A stretch of 64,000 bases of DNA, taken from assembly GCF_014196615.1 (NCBI RefSeq), contig NZ_JACIDY010000003.1, forward strand, positions 370,640-434,639, given 5' to 3'. This document shows positions 17,743-26,080 of the stretch, in pieces (position 1 is the stretch's first letter; the number at the start of each line of letters is the position of its first letter). Under the pieces are notes generated by a model. That model was not told the DNA's origin, searched no databases, and saw only the letters and a list, made by a program, of their open reading frames with translations. A program made the translations under genes and the position numbers. Source of the DNA: Novosphingobium fluoreni (GTDB lineage Bacteria; Pseudomonadota; Alphaproteobacteria; Sphingomonadales; Sphingomonadaceae).

Positions 17743-18866
17743 TCCCTGTATCCGTAATAAGTGCCGAAGCTGCGCCCGCTGGGGCTGAACTGCGCGGCGT
17801 TGAGCAGAAGCTGGATGTTCGGGCACGAAGAGAGGAGCGAGACGGTATCCTCCAGCGCGCCCTGCCCGGTGCTGTCGGCCCGCACGATCACCACCGCCTG
17901 GCCGACGTACTTGGCCAGCTCGGCCGCGGGGGATGCGGCCAGGACCGGGGGCGAATCGAAGATCACCATGCGGCCGGGCGCGCCTTGCGTGAGCCGCTCC
18001 AGCACCTTTTCGGTGCGCGCGGACGACAGGAACTCGCTGTCGTTGGTGGTGGTGTCCCCCGCGGGCAGCACCCACAGGCCGGGAATATCGGTGCCCAGCA
18101 CGAAGTCGGCGACATCGGCCTTGTCATCCATCAGTGCGTCCATCAGGCCGGGGCCGCCGGGCAAGCCCAGCGCCGAAAGCACCGAAGGCTTGGCGAAATC
18201 GGCATCGACCAGCAGGACATCGCCCTCCTTCTCCGCCGCGATCGACAGCGCCAGGTTGGTGGCGCAATAGGTCTTGCCCTCGCCCGGATGCGGCGAGCTG
18301 ATCAGGATACGCTGCGCACGCGATCCGGCCTTCTGACGGCGCAGCTCGCTCGCCTGCACCAGCAGCTGGCGCTTGACGATGCGGAACTCCTCCAGCAGCG
18401 CGGTGACCGAGCCTTCCGGCACGATCAGCCCGGTCTCCCGCAAGCGATCGCGGTCGATGGCGTGATGGTCACCGTTGAAAATGGCGGGAGACATCGCCTT
18501 CGCGACCGGCTCTCCGCTCTTCATCCCGTCCCCCTCTCCCCCGTTGGTATCGAGAGGAGTGGAGATACGGGGATCTGGCGCTGCCGTGTCTCGACCACGC
18601 TCGACACGAACGGGGGTGGGTGCAGGTTCGAAGGCAGTTTCCGGGGTGTTCACAACCGGCGCGTGCGCAGGCTCAACCGGCTTGGGCGCAGCGTTCGCCG
18701 CCTTGCGGACCGGCTCGCGCCTGGGCGGCAGGGGCTTGTCCGCGCCCGGCTTGCCGCCGGCGATGTAGCGCGCGAAATCGAACCGTTCCGCCGCGCGCTC
18801 GATCAGCGAATCGCTGTGGGGCTTGGGATCGTCGCCATGCGGCAGGGGGATCTTGCTGTGGTCCAT
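17739..18866 (-). CDS. XrtA-associated tyrosine autokinase (BY-kinase)
   Basis: 375 residues. The C-terminal half is a CpsD/CapB-type P-loop domain: Walker A SSPHPGEGKTY (Lys198), Walker A' with VLLVDADFAKP, and a Walker B MVIFDSPP. BY-kinases set EPS chain length together with the Wzz protein encoded just upstream. The C-terminal tail has only YYGYRE rather than a long Tyr cluster. Residues ~84-110 are encoded by an inserted palindromic repeat (18538-18616) within a Pro-rich, probably disordered N-terminal region, so the catalytic domain is untouched. The ATG at 18866 is 11 nt past the Wzz stop. Confidence 0.9.
   Translation of the reverse strand: MDHSKIPLPHGDDPKPHSDSLIERAAERFDFARYIAGGKPGADKPLPPRREPVRKAANAAPKPVEPAHAPVVNTPETAFEPAPTPVRVERGRDTAAPDPRISTPLDTNGGEGDGMKSGEPVAKAMSPAIFNGDHHAIDRDRLRETGLIVPEGSVTALLEEFRIVKRQLLVQASELRRQKAGSRAQRILISSPHPGEGKTYCATNLALSIAAEKEGDVLLVDADFAKPSVLSALGLPGGPGLMDALMDDKADVADFVLGTDIPGLWVLPAGDTTTNDSEFLSSARTEKVLERLTQGAPGRMVIFDSPPVLAASPAAELAKYVGQAVVIVRADSTGQGALEDTVSLLSSCPNIQLLLNAAQFSPSGRSFGTYYGYRE
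18538..18616. repeat. Palindromic repeat element inserted in a coding sequence
   Basis: Two 33-bp arms, 18538-18570 and 18584-18616, are inverted copies (26 of 33 positions match by eye) around a 13-bp centre. Each arm has the form CCCCCGTTsGTrTCGAG...GAGAyACGG, like the interspersed GTTCGTGTCGAGC... repeats common in sphingomonad genomes. The element is 79 bp and stays open in the autokinase frame, adding about 27 residues. Confidence 0.75.
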
Positions 18867-18877
18867 CGTCCCGTTCC

Positions 18878-20395
18878 TCAAGCCACCATGCCGCGCTGGA
18901 TGAATTCCACCACCAGCAGCATCACGAACAGACCGCCCAGCGCCGCCGTGCCGCCGTACCAGAGCTTCAGGCGCTTGCGGCGCAGGCGGCGGGCGGTATC
19001 GGTCAGGTTCTGCGAGATCGCGCCCAGCACCGGCAGGCCGGTCGTCCGTTCCAGCCCGGCGGTGGTCGCGAAGGTGGAGCGCAGCTTGCCCATGCCGAAC
19101 GCCGCACCCGCGCCGCCGACCAGGCCGACCACCAGCACGCCCAGCAGCAGCACCGGCCGGTTGGGCGCAGTCGGCTTGCGAGGCGTCGTCGGCGGGTCGA
19201 CCACTTCGAACTTCACCGCCTCGCGCTCGGTCTTGATCTCACCGCGCAGGCGCAGCTCTTCGCGGTCCTGGAGCAGCTTGTCGTACTGATCCTTCAGCAC
19301 CGAGTAGTCGCGGTTGATCTTCTGCGCTTCGGCCGCGGCTTCGGGATTGTCGAACGCCTGGGCGGTCAGCTGGGAAATCTCGGCCTGCAGCCCGGCGCGG
19401 CGGGATGACAGCGCCTGCACCGTCGCCTGGCGATCGGCGCGCATCGATTCGAGCGAGCTGTACGCCGGGTTCGGCACGCCGCCGCCGCTGGCCGCTTCCT
19501 GCGCCGCCGGCCCCTTCAGCGCCGCGATCTGGTTGCGCGCCGCGATCACGTCGGGATGACTGTCCGTCAGCCCGCGCGCCCGCATCGATGACAAATCGGC
19601 CTCAGCACGCGCCAGCGACGATGCCGCCCCGCCGCCTGCCCCGGCCAGCGTGCGTGGCGTGCCCGCCAGCTGGCCGCTCATCGCCGCCGCCGCGCTCTGT
19701 GCCGCGATCAGGTCCGCCTCCACGCCGCGCAACTCGCTGCGCGCGGCATCGAGCCGTGCCGTCCCCGCCGCGCCGCCCGCAATCATCTCGGGGTGCGCCT
19801 GCTCGAAGATGCGGCGCTTGGTTTCTGCCGCTTCCAGTTCCTTCTCGCGCTGGGCAAGCTGGCCGTTCACGAAGTCGATCGTCTCGGTCACCTCGCCCCG
19901 GTTGCCGTTCAGGTTCTCCTCGCGGAAGATGTCGATCAGCTTCTGCGCCACCGCCTGAGCCACCTTGGCGTTCTCGGCGTCGGACAGGGAACTGTCGTTC
20001 GACATCGCGGTGATGTTGAACAAGTTGTCCTGCTCGCTGACGATCTTGATGTTCTCGGCCAGCTTCAGCACCGCCGCTTCCATCGCCTTGGGCGATTCGA
20101 TGCGGTCGCCCAGCTGCGTGGAGCGGATCACCTTCTCCAGATTGACCGCGCTGGTCAGCGTCTGGCGGATACGCTCGATGTCACGCTTGCGATCGGCCAC
20201 GCCGATGCCGACCTGCTCGGCCAGCGCGTCATCCAACTGGATGAAGATCCGCGCCTGCGATTCGTAGCTGTTGGGGATCAGCGCGACGACGAGCCAGCCC
20301 AGCAGGCAGATCGCCCAGGCCACGCCCAGCGCCAGCCATTTGCGATGCCAGACGGAATGAATTGCCGCCAGCGCCTCTTCGTAGATCGAGCCCAT
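18878..20395 (-). CDS. XrtA-associated polysaccharide chain-length determinant (Wzz/PCP)
   Basis: A 505-residue polysaccharide co-polymerase. The N-terminal membrane segment (~19-38, WLALGVAWAICLLGWLVVAL) is followed by the Wzz domain with SYESQARIFIQLDD. Long coiled-coil regions (~150-250 and ~300-390) follow, then VVDPPTTPRKPTAPNRP leads into the second membrane segment (~415-435). A further hydrophobic stretch (~480-500) is present. It controls EPS length with the adjacent tyrosine kinase. The match to the PEP-CTERM chain-length family is clear. It lies 22 bp after the export lipoprotein gene. Confidence 0.92.
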   Translation of the reverse strand: MGSIYEEALAAIHSVWHRKWLALGVAWAICLLGWLVVALIPNSYESQARIFIQLDDALAEQVGIGVADRKRDIERIRQTLTSAVNLEKVIRSTQLGDRIESPKAMEAAVLKLAENIKIVSEQDNLFNITAMSNDSSLSDAENAKVAQAVAQKLIDIFREENLNGNRGEVTETIDFVNGQLAQREKELEAAETKRRIFEQAHPEMIAGGAAGTARLDAARSELRGVEADLIAAQSAAAAMSGQLAGTPRTLAGAGGGAASSLARAEADLSSMRARGLTDSHPDVIAARNQIAALKGPAAQEAASGGGVPNPAYSSLESMRADRQATVQALSSRRAGLQAEISQLTAQAFDNPEAAAEAQKINRDYSVLKDQYDKLLQDREELRLRGEIKTEREAVKFEVVDPPTTPRKPTAPNRPVLLLGVLVVGLVGGAGAAFGMGKLRSTFATTAGLERTTGLPVLGAISQNLTDTARRLRRKRLKLWYGGTAALGGLFVMLLVVEFIQRGMVA

Positions 20396-20417
20396 CGTCC
20401 CTATTCCCCCGCGCCGC

Positions 20418-21059
20418 TCAGAACATGCTTTCGGGGATGATGATCACGTCGCCGGGGCTGAGCATGACGTTGGCCTTGCTCTCGCCCTTCTTCAGGAGAT
20501 CGCCCAGGCGCAGCGCGAATTCGGTCTGCTTGCCGGTGGTCCGGTCAAAGCGGATCAGCCGCGCCTTGTTGCCTGCCGCGTATTCGGACAAGCCGCCCAC
20601 CGCGATCATGGCGTCCAGCAGCGTCATGTTGGCGCGATAGGGGATGGAGGCGGGCTTCTCGGTCGCGCCGACCACGCGGATCTGCTGGCTGAACGTGCCG
20701 GCAAACTTGTCGACGATCACCGAGACCAGCGGCTCCTGGATATACTGCGACAGCTGCAGCCGGACATCCTCGGCCAGCATCGACGGCGTCTTGCCCACGG
20801 CGGGCATGTCGGTGATCAGCGGCGTGGTGATGCGCCCGTCGGGACGGACCTGCACCTTGGCGCCCAGCTCAGGGTTGCGCCACACGAAGATCGTCAGCTC
20901 GTCCAGCGGGCCGATCACGTATTCCTCGCCCGGCCCCTCCTGCATCGAAACGAAAGCAGCGGGCGGCAATTGCGGCCCGTTCGCCGTCGAACAGCCAGTC
21001 AGCGCAAGGCTGGCCATCGCGCTTCCAGCCAGGAGACGGGCGAGGCGTTGGTTCGGCAT
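20418..21059 (-). CDS. XrtA-associated polysaccharide export lipoprotein (Wza-like)
   Basis: 213 residues. The lipobox LALTGC places the lipidated Cys at residue 23. The Poly_export domain begins with YVIGPLDELTIFVWRNPEL and continues with PDGRITTPLITD. A SLBB-like segment (IRVVGATEKPASIPYRANMTLLDAMIAVGG) follows, and the protein ends LSPGDVIIIPESMF. It is the outer-membrane secretin-like exporter of the EPS. The ATG at 21059 gives a standard signal peptide; an in-frame TTG two codons earlier is also possible. It is the first gene of the minus-strand operon, so its upstream spacer should hold the main EPS promoter. Confidence 0.92.
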   Translation of the reverse strand: MPNQRLARLLAGSAMASLALTGCSTANGPQLPPAAFVSMQEGPGEEYVIGPLDELTIFVWRNPELGAKVQVRPDGRITTPLITDMPAVGKTPSMLAEDVRLQLSQYIQEPLVSVIVDKFAGTFSQQIRVVGATEKPASIPYRANMTLLDAMIAVGGLSEYAAGNKARLIRFDRTTGKQTEFALRLGDLLKKGESKANVMLSPGDVIIIPESMF

Positions 21060-21224
21060 GGACAAGTCCCGTGTTGCGCCGGCGCGCAGGAATGCCGGCA
21101 GAAAGTCACGCTCGGCTATCCGCTGAAAGGGTGAATATTAGGTTAGGGAAACCGCGGAGTTAGGCCCGGTCCCGCGATGGGACGATGCCGGACGCGGGGG
21201 TTAACTGCGCATTGGGAGTTAGGT

Positions 21225-21258
21225 GGGTTGAGGAGGGTTTGGGTGTCTTGGGGCGGGG
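21225..21258 (+). promoter_or_regulatory. G-quadruplex-capable G-tract cluster upstream of the EPS operon
   Basis: G-tracts at 21225-21227, 21235-21237, 21241-21243, 21250-21253 and 21255-21258 are separated by loops of 7, 3, 6 and 1 nt, meeting the usual G3+/N1-7 rule. It lies on the template strand for the EPS operon, ~165 bp upstream of the first start codon. Function is unproven. Confidence 0.4.
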
Positions 21259-21271
21259 AGCAGTCGGTCGC

Positions 21272-21712
21272 TTACCAATGGCCTCGTGCTACCCTCTCGT
21301 CCTCACGCCACGTTCCCTCGCGGTAATGGAAGGAATATGCTCCGCGCGTGCCACCCGGCTCACTGAATGTCACGAACGCGAAATTGGCACTATAAGCGGG
21401 ATGGCCAATGAAGGTACGACAGTTATCGGGCGAACCGCGCCCCAAAAAAGCAGTGTTGCCATCGTTCGCTGTTTGCCATCGTATCGCTATGCGAGCGGCA
21501 GCCAACCGTGCCTCTCGGTTATTGAACGACGTCGGAAGCAGTAATGCAGGCGGCCCCGGTTCATCGCTGATTTTGAAGATCTTGGTCTGTCCAACTCGGA
21601 CGCAGGATGTAAACGGCGCTACCTTTAAGATCACCCGATCGACCAGATCGTCGCCAGTGTGCGGTGCGCATCCGCCAATGACAATGAAAACTGGAAGTAA
21701 CAAACACCGCAT
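21272..21712 (-). CDS. Small predicted lipoprotein, function unknown
   Basis: A 146-residue protein with a start like a lipoprotein signal: MRCLLLPVFIVIGGCAPH, lipobox IGGC at Cys15. The rest is a soluble domain with two further Cys (Cys37 and Cys98 region), suggesting a periplasmic disulfide. I do not recognise the family. Base composition is a little lower in G+C than the flanking EPS genes. It sits between the two XrtA modules on the same strand as the EPS operon and could be a local accessory gene or an unrelated insertion. Confidence 0.55.
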   Translation of the reverse strand: MRCLLLPVFIVIGGCAPHTGDDLVDRVILKVAPFTSCVRVGQTKIFKISDEPGPPALLLPTSFNNREARLAAARIAIRWQTANDGNTAFLGRGSPDNCRTFIGHPAYSANFAFVTFSEPGGTRGAYSFHYREGTWREDERVARGHW

Positions 21713-21767
21713 GACCGCGAGACTACACCGAGTATCGATGGCCGCAAGTTGGCGCTACCCCCTCCTT

Positions 21768-21855
21768 CACGTCATCCCGGGCTTGACCCGGAATCCCAAT
21801 TCTTCCGTCGTGCTAAAAACGTAGCGGGGCCCCGGATCGAGTCCGGGGCGACGTG
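21768..21855. repeat. Intergenic palindromic (REP-like) repeat
   Basis: CACGTCATCCCGGGCTTGAC... (21768-21797) and the inverted arm ending ...GTCCGGGGCGACGTG (21826-21855) pair around an A/T-richer centre. The CGTCATCCCGG-CTTGACCCGG type repeat is widespread in alphaproteobacterial genomes. It lies between the lipoprotein gene and the PLP-decarboxylase gene and may act as a terminator for the latter. Confidence 0.7.
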
Positions 21856-21937
21856 TAATTAGCGGCGCGGTTGGCGGGTGGCCATGGCGCGGGCGATTGC
21901 CCCCTTCACCAACAGTCCCCCTGCTCCAAAACTCACC

Positions 21938-23164
21938 TCAAACCAGCATCTCGCATGCCGGGCCCTGGCCCAGGAACGCCGAGGGGCTGGCGCTGGCGCC
22001 GTAGGCTCCGGCGCAGAATACGGCGACGAGATCGCCTACGTCGGCGGGGGGGAAGCCGGCCTTGTCGGCCAGGCGGTCCAGCGGGGTGCACAGGCAGCCG
22101 ACGACGCTGGCCTCTTCCGCTACTTCCGCGCCGAAGCGGTTGGCGATGGCGACGGGGTAGTTGCGGCGCACCACGGTGCCGAAGTTGCCCGAGGCGGCCA
22201 GCTGGTGGTGCATGCCGCCGTCGGTGATCAGGAACACCTCGCCATGGCTGACCTTGCGGTCGACGATCCGCGTCAGGTACACGCCGGCTTCGCCCACCAG
22301 ATAGCGGCCCAGTTCCAGGCAGAATTCGGTGTCGCGCAATTCATCGGGCAGCGCGGCGAACTGCGCGCCCAACCGCTCGCCGACATGCGCGGCATCGACC
22401 GGCGTGTCGCCCGGGAAGTAGGGGATGCCCATGCCGCCACCCAGGTTGCAATGCGGCAAGGGCAGGCCCGCCTCGCGCGTCAGTTGCGTGGCCAGTGCGA
22501 TCGCCTGCGCCTGCGTATCGGCGATGGCGTCAGCGTCCAGCGCCTGGCTGCCCGCGAACAAGTGGAAGCCGCGCCACTCCGCGCCGGCCGCCACGATCTC
22601 TCGCGCCAGGGCGGGCACTCGCTCTGCATCCAGGCCGAACGGCTTGGCGCCGCCGCCCATCTTCATCCCCGAGCCCTTGAGATCGAACGACGGGTTTACG
22701 CGGATCGCCAGGCGCGGCGTCATGCCCAGAGTGTCGGCGATGGTCAGCGCGCGGTGCGCTTCGGCCTCGCTTTCGAGGTTCAGCGTCACGCCCGCGGCGA
22801 TGGCGGCTTCCAGTTCTCGATCGCGCTTGCCGGGTCCGGCGAAGCTGATGCGCGCGGACGGCAGGCCCGCCTGCTGCACGATCGCCAGTTCTCCGCCTGA
22901 AGCGATATCGAACCCGTCGACCAGACCGGCGAACACCTCCAGCACCGGGCGGAACGGATTGGCCTTCACCGCATAATGCAGCGCCAGCCGCTCAGGCATG
23001 GCCGCGCGTAAGTGCGCGACGCGCGCCCGGATCAGGTCTGCGGAATAGAGGAACAGCGGCGTTTGCCCCGCTTCCTCCACCCATTCGGTCACCGGGCGAC
23101 CGGCCACCGCCAGAACGCCGCCCACGGCTTCGTATCCCGCCGGGATCGGCCCGAGCGCTTTCAT
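21938..23164 (-). CDS. XrtA-associated PLP-dependent decarboxylase
   Basis: A 408-residue fold-type III PLP enzyme of the LysA/alanine-racemase type. HYAVKANP carries the PLP lysine (Lys67); LNLESEAEAH, RVNPSF and GGGMGIPY line the cofactor; the C-terminal VGCLCTPLDRL holds the second-subunit Cys. It belongs to the decarboxylase family linked to exosortase A and the adjacent acyl-CoA ligase and ACP genes, not to lysine synthesis. The proposed role is making a decarboxylated amino acid to be loaded on the ACP (inference). The start overlaps the ligase stop by 4 nt. Confidence 0.92.
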   Translation of the reverse strand: MKALGPIPAGYEAVGGVLAVAGRPVTEWVEEAGQTPLFLYSADLIRARVAHLRAAMPERLALHYAVKANPFRPVLEVFAGLVDGFDIASGGELAIVQQAGLPSARISFAGPGKRDRELEAAIAAGVTLNLESEAEAHRALTIADTLGMTPRLAIRVNPSFDLKGSGMKMGGGAKPFGLDAERVPALAREIVAAGAEWRGFHLFAGSQALDADAIADTQAQAIALATQLTREAGLPLPHCNLGGGMGIPYFPGDTPVDAAHVGERLGAQFAALPDELRDTEFCLELGRYLVGEAGVYLTRIVDRKVSHGEVFLITDGGMHHQLAASGNFGTVVRRNYPVAIANRFGAEVAEEASVVGCLCTPLDRLADKAGFPPADVGDLVAVFCAGAYGASASPSAFLGQGPACEMLV

Positions 23165-24672
23165 GCCGCCAACTCCTGAAACAAGCCGGTGCGATCGATC
23201 TTGCCGTTGGGCCCGATCGGCATCGCTTCACGCCAGTGGATCACGCGCGGTTGCATGAAATTGGGCAGGTCCTGCGCCAGGCGCTTGGGCAACGCCTCCT
23301 GAGCATCGGCCACGCCGGGAGCAGCGCGCGCCACCAGATGCACCGCGTGCCCCAGCCGCTCGTCCGGCACGCCCAGCGCCACCGCCTCCATCACCAGACC
23401 CGTCGCCAATGCGGCCTCCTCGATTTCCTGCGGACTGATGCGGTTGCCCGCGCTCTTGATCATCGCATCGCGCCGCCCGACGAAATAGAGCAACCCGTCG
23501 CCATCTCGCCGCACGCGATCGCCCGACCATACCGCCATCCCGCCATACTGCGAGGCCGCCGGGGCAGGCTTGAACCGCTCCGCCGTGCGCTGCGCATCCT
23601 GCCAGTAACCTTGCGCCACCAGCGGGCCGCAATGCACCAGTTCGCCTTCCGCGTTGTCCGCCGCCACATGGCCCGCGTCGTCGATCACCAGGATCTCGGC
23701 ATGGGGAATCGCGCGCCCCATCGATGTGGGATGCGCATCGACCAGCGCCGGATCGAGGTAGGTGGAGCGAAACGCCTCCGTCAGCCCGTACATCGGGAAC
23801 AGCCGCGCGGCGGGGAACAGCGCCCGCAGGCGGCGCACCAGATCGACGGTCAGCGCGCCGCCGCTGTTGGTCAGGCGGCGCAGGTCGGCGGCGCTTTGGG
23901 CGGGCCAGTCCAGCTCGGTGAGTTGCACCCAGAGCGGCGGCACGGCGGCCAGCGTGGTCACGCCGTGTTTTTCCACCGCCTTCATCACGTCACGCGGGAC
24001 GAGGTAGTCCAGCGGGATCACGCAGCCGCCGGCATACCAGGTGCTGAGCAACTGGCTCTGCCCATAATCGAACGAAAGCGGCAGCACCGCCAGCGTGCGG
24101 TCATCCGCCGCCAGACCCAGGTACTGCGCCACGCTTTGCGCCCCCAGCCACATGTTCGCATGGCTGAGCATCACACCCTTGGGCCGCCCGGTGGAGCCGC
24201 TGGTGTAAAGGATCGCCGCCAGCGCCTGCGGATCGCCCGAGGACGGCGGCAGGGCCTGGCCCAGCGCTTTCGCTTCGTCCAGCGCGGCGGCTTCCTCCAT
24301 CACGGCGCAGGCTGTGGGCGCGTCCCCCGGCTCCAGGGTCTTGAGCCGCGCGGACGTGCCGATCAGCAGAGTGGCACCGCTATCGGCCAGGATATGCGCC
24401 ACTTGCGCGCGCTTGAGCAGCGGGTTCACCGGCACATGCACCAGCCCGGCCCGCGCGGCGGCCAGCGGCATCAGGCACGTCAGCTCGCCTTTCGCGGACC
24501 AGGTCGCGATGCGGGCGCCAGGTGCTGCCTGCCGCGCCAGCCAACCGGCCAACACAGCGACACGCGATCTTAAGGTCTCGTGGTTAAGCGTTTCCGCGCG
24601 CAGCACGAGTGCGGGCGCTGCGGCCTCTCCTCGCTCGGCGAGATGGTCGAGCGTCTGGCTCTGCGGGGGCAT
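23161..24672 (-). CDS. XrtA-associated acyl-CoA ligase (AMP-forming)
   Basis: A 503-residue ANL-superfamily adenylating enzyme. The P-loop-like motif YTSGSTGRPKGV lies in the centre, followed by MYGLTEAFRSTY and the hinge YFVGRRDAMIKSAGNRISPQEIEE; the catalytic Lys is in NGKIDRT near the C-terminus. It is the ligase family of exosortase A clusters and probably activates an acyl or amino acid for the nearby ACP. The ATG at 24672 has GGAG 8 nt upstream; this GGAG is one half of a palindromic CTCCGGAG shared with the divergent gene. Confidence 0.92.
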   Translation of the reverse strand: MPPQSQTLDHLAERGEAAAPALVLRAETLNHETLRSRVAVLAGWLARQAAPGARIATWSAKGELTCLMPLAAARAGLVHVPVNPLLKRAQVAHILADSGATLLIGTSARLKTLEPGDAPTACAVMEEAAALDEAKALGQALPPSSGDPQALAAILYTSGSTGRPKGVMLSHANMWLGAQSVAQYLGLAADDRTLAVLPLSFDYGQSQLLSTWYAGGCVIPLDYLVPRDVMKAVEKHGVTTLAAVPPLWVQLTELDWPAQSAADLRRLTNSGGALTVDLVRRLRALFPAARLFPMYGLTEAFRSTYLDPALVDAHPTSMGRAIPHAEILVIDDAGHVAADNAEGELVHCGPLVAQGYWQDAQRTAERFKPAPAASQYGGMAVWSGDRVRRDGDGLLYFVGRRDAMIKSAGNRISPQEIEEAALATGLVMEAVALGVPDERLGHAVHLVARAAPGVADAQEALPKRLAQDLPNFMQPRVIHWREAMPIGPNGKIDRTGLFQELAA

Positions 24673-24680
24673 CAGGGAAA

Positions 24681-24688
24681 CTCCGGAG
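24681..24688. promoter_or_regulatory. Palindromic double ribosome-binding site
   Basis: CTCCGGAG is its own reverse complement. Read on minus it gives GGAG 8 nt before the ligase ATG (24672); read on plus it gives GGAG 12 nt before the GTG at 24701. The two genes are only 28 bp apart, so their promoters must lie inside each other's coding sequence. Confidence 0.45.
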
Positions 24689-24700
24689 ATCGGCAGCAAC

Positions 24701-25714
24701 GTGGTGAACGTCGAATATCACGACGATCTTAAGGAAGTGCAATCCGATGCCGCGCTGGCACGATTGCTCGGTACCGAAACGCAGGCCGCGCCGTTCGATC
24801 GGCTGGCGTGGTGGCAGCTGCTGGCCGAGCATTGCGATCTGCGGCCCAAGCTGGCGGTGGCGCGTAATGGCGCGGGGCACGCGGTGCTGGCGCTGGCCGG
24901 CTGCGGTGGACACCTGGAGCAGCTATCGAACTGGTACACCTTTCGCTTTCGCCCGATCACCTCGCCCGGCGCTGAGCCGCTGCTGGACGCGCTGGCGCAA
25001 GACCTGAAGCGCCGCGCCCGCCGCATCACGCTCACCGGCCTGCCGCAGGACGATGCGCAGGCGCTCTGTGCCGCGTTTCGCGGGGCGGGCTGGCTCACAT
25101 CGCTGGAGCAGAGCGACGTGAACCACATCCTGAACCTCTCGGGCCGGGACTATGCCGCCTATATCGCCAGCCGCCCCGGCAAGCTACGCACCACGCTGAA
25201 GCGCAAGTCCGGCAAGGTCGCCACCCAAGTTTTGACACACTTCGATCCCGCCGTCTGGGCGGCCTACGAAGACATCTATGCGGAAAGCTGGAAGCCGGAG
25301 GAAGGCTCACCCGCGTTCCTGCGCGCCTTTGCCGAGGCGGAAGGAGCTGCTGGCCGCCTGCGCCTCGCCGTCGCCCACGCGGCGGACGATCGCCAAGGCC
25401 CTGCCCTCGCCGCCCAGATGTGGACGGTGGAGGGCGGCACCGCCTTCATCCACAAACTGGCCCATCGCGAAAGCGCCAGGCCGCTATCCCCCGGCTCGGT
25501 GCTGAGCGCGGCGTTGTTTCAGCACGTGATCGATACGGACAAGGTGACCCTGATCGACTTCGGCACCGGGGACGATCCCTACAAGCGTGACTGGATGGAA
25601 CAGGTGCGCCCGCGATACCGGCTGGATGTGCTGCGCCCCTCCGCACCGGCGAACTGGCCGGTATTGGCGCGAAAAACCCTGCGATCTCTTGCCGCACTTG
25701 CGAAGCGCGGCTAG
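24701..25714 (+). CDS. FemAB/GNAT-like acyltransferase of the XrtA module
   Basis: A 337-residue protein with a C-terminal GNAT/FemAB-like fold: SRPGKLRTTLKRK, an AYEDIYAESWKPEEG segment and TLIDFGTGDDPYKRDWM, all typical of the acetyltransferase found beside the exosortase A ACP and hydrolases. It probably transfers an acyl or aminoacyl group, perhaps from the downstream ACP (inference). The start is uncertain: GTG at 24701 or 24704; longer frames would overlap the divergent ligase gene. The ACP follows 33 bp later, so these plus-strand genes look like an operon. Confidence 0.8.
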   Translation: MVNVEYHDDLKEVQSDAALARLLGTETQAAPFDRLAWWQLLAEHCDLRPKLAVARNGAGHAVLALAGCGGHLEQLSNWYTFRFRPITSPGAEPLLDALAQDLKRRARRITLTGLPQDDAQALCAAFRGAGWLTSLEQSDVNHILNLSGRDYAAYIASRPGKLRTTLKRKSGKVATQVLTHFDPAVWAAYEDIYAESWKPEEGSPAFLRAFAEAEGAAGRLRLAVAHAADDRQGPALAAQMWTVEGGTAFIHKLAHRESARPLSPGSVLSAALFQHVIDTDKVTLIDFGTGDDPYKRDWMEQVRPRYRLDVLRPSAPANWPVLARKTLRSLAALAKRG

Positions 25715-25747
25715 AGCGCGCCCGTTAAAGAATAGAGCGAGAGGCCC

Positions 25748-26011
25748 ATGTCCGACGACACCGATCTGCTGCTCCGCCGCATCCTGACCGATGTGCTGGG
25801 GCTGAAGCAGAACCAGGCCTCCGATTTCACCGAGGATACCGGGCTGTTCGGCCATTTGCCCGAACTGGATTCCATGGCGGTGGCGGGTCTGCTGACCGAG
25901 CTGGAAGACCGGCTGGACATCGTGATCGACGATGACGAGATCGATGGTGAGATGCTGGAAACGTACGGCGGCCTTCTCGCCTTCGCCAAGGCCAAGCGCA
26001 AAACGGCGTGA
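25748..26011 (+). CDS. Acyl carrier protein of the XrtA module
   Basis: An 87-residue acidic ACP. Ser42 in PELDSMAVAGLL is the 4'-phosphopantetheine attachment site; the helix pattern and length are typical. It should carry the acyl group made by the divergent acyl-CoA ligase. It is separate from the housekeeping fatty-acid ACP, which normally sits with fab genes. Its stop codon overlaps a GTG (GTGA) that opens a 19-codon micro-frame ending at 26067, probably fortuitous. Confidence 0.92.
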   Translation: MSDDTDLLLRRILTDVLGLKQNQASDFTEDTGLFGHLPELDSMAVAGLLTELEDRLDIVIDDDEIDGEMLETYGGLLAFAKAKRKTA

Positions 26012-26080
26012 GCGGCTCCAGCTTCCGCCTGGAAGTCCTGCTGCTTACGTTCGTCGCGTTGGCCTGACCGGCATGACATC

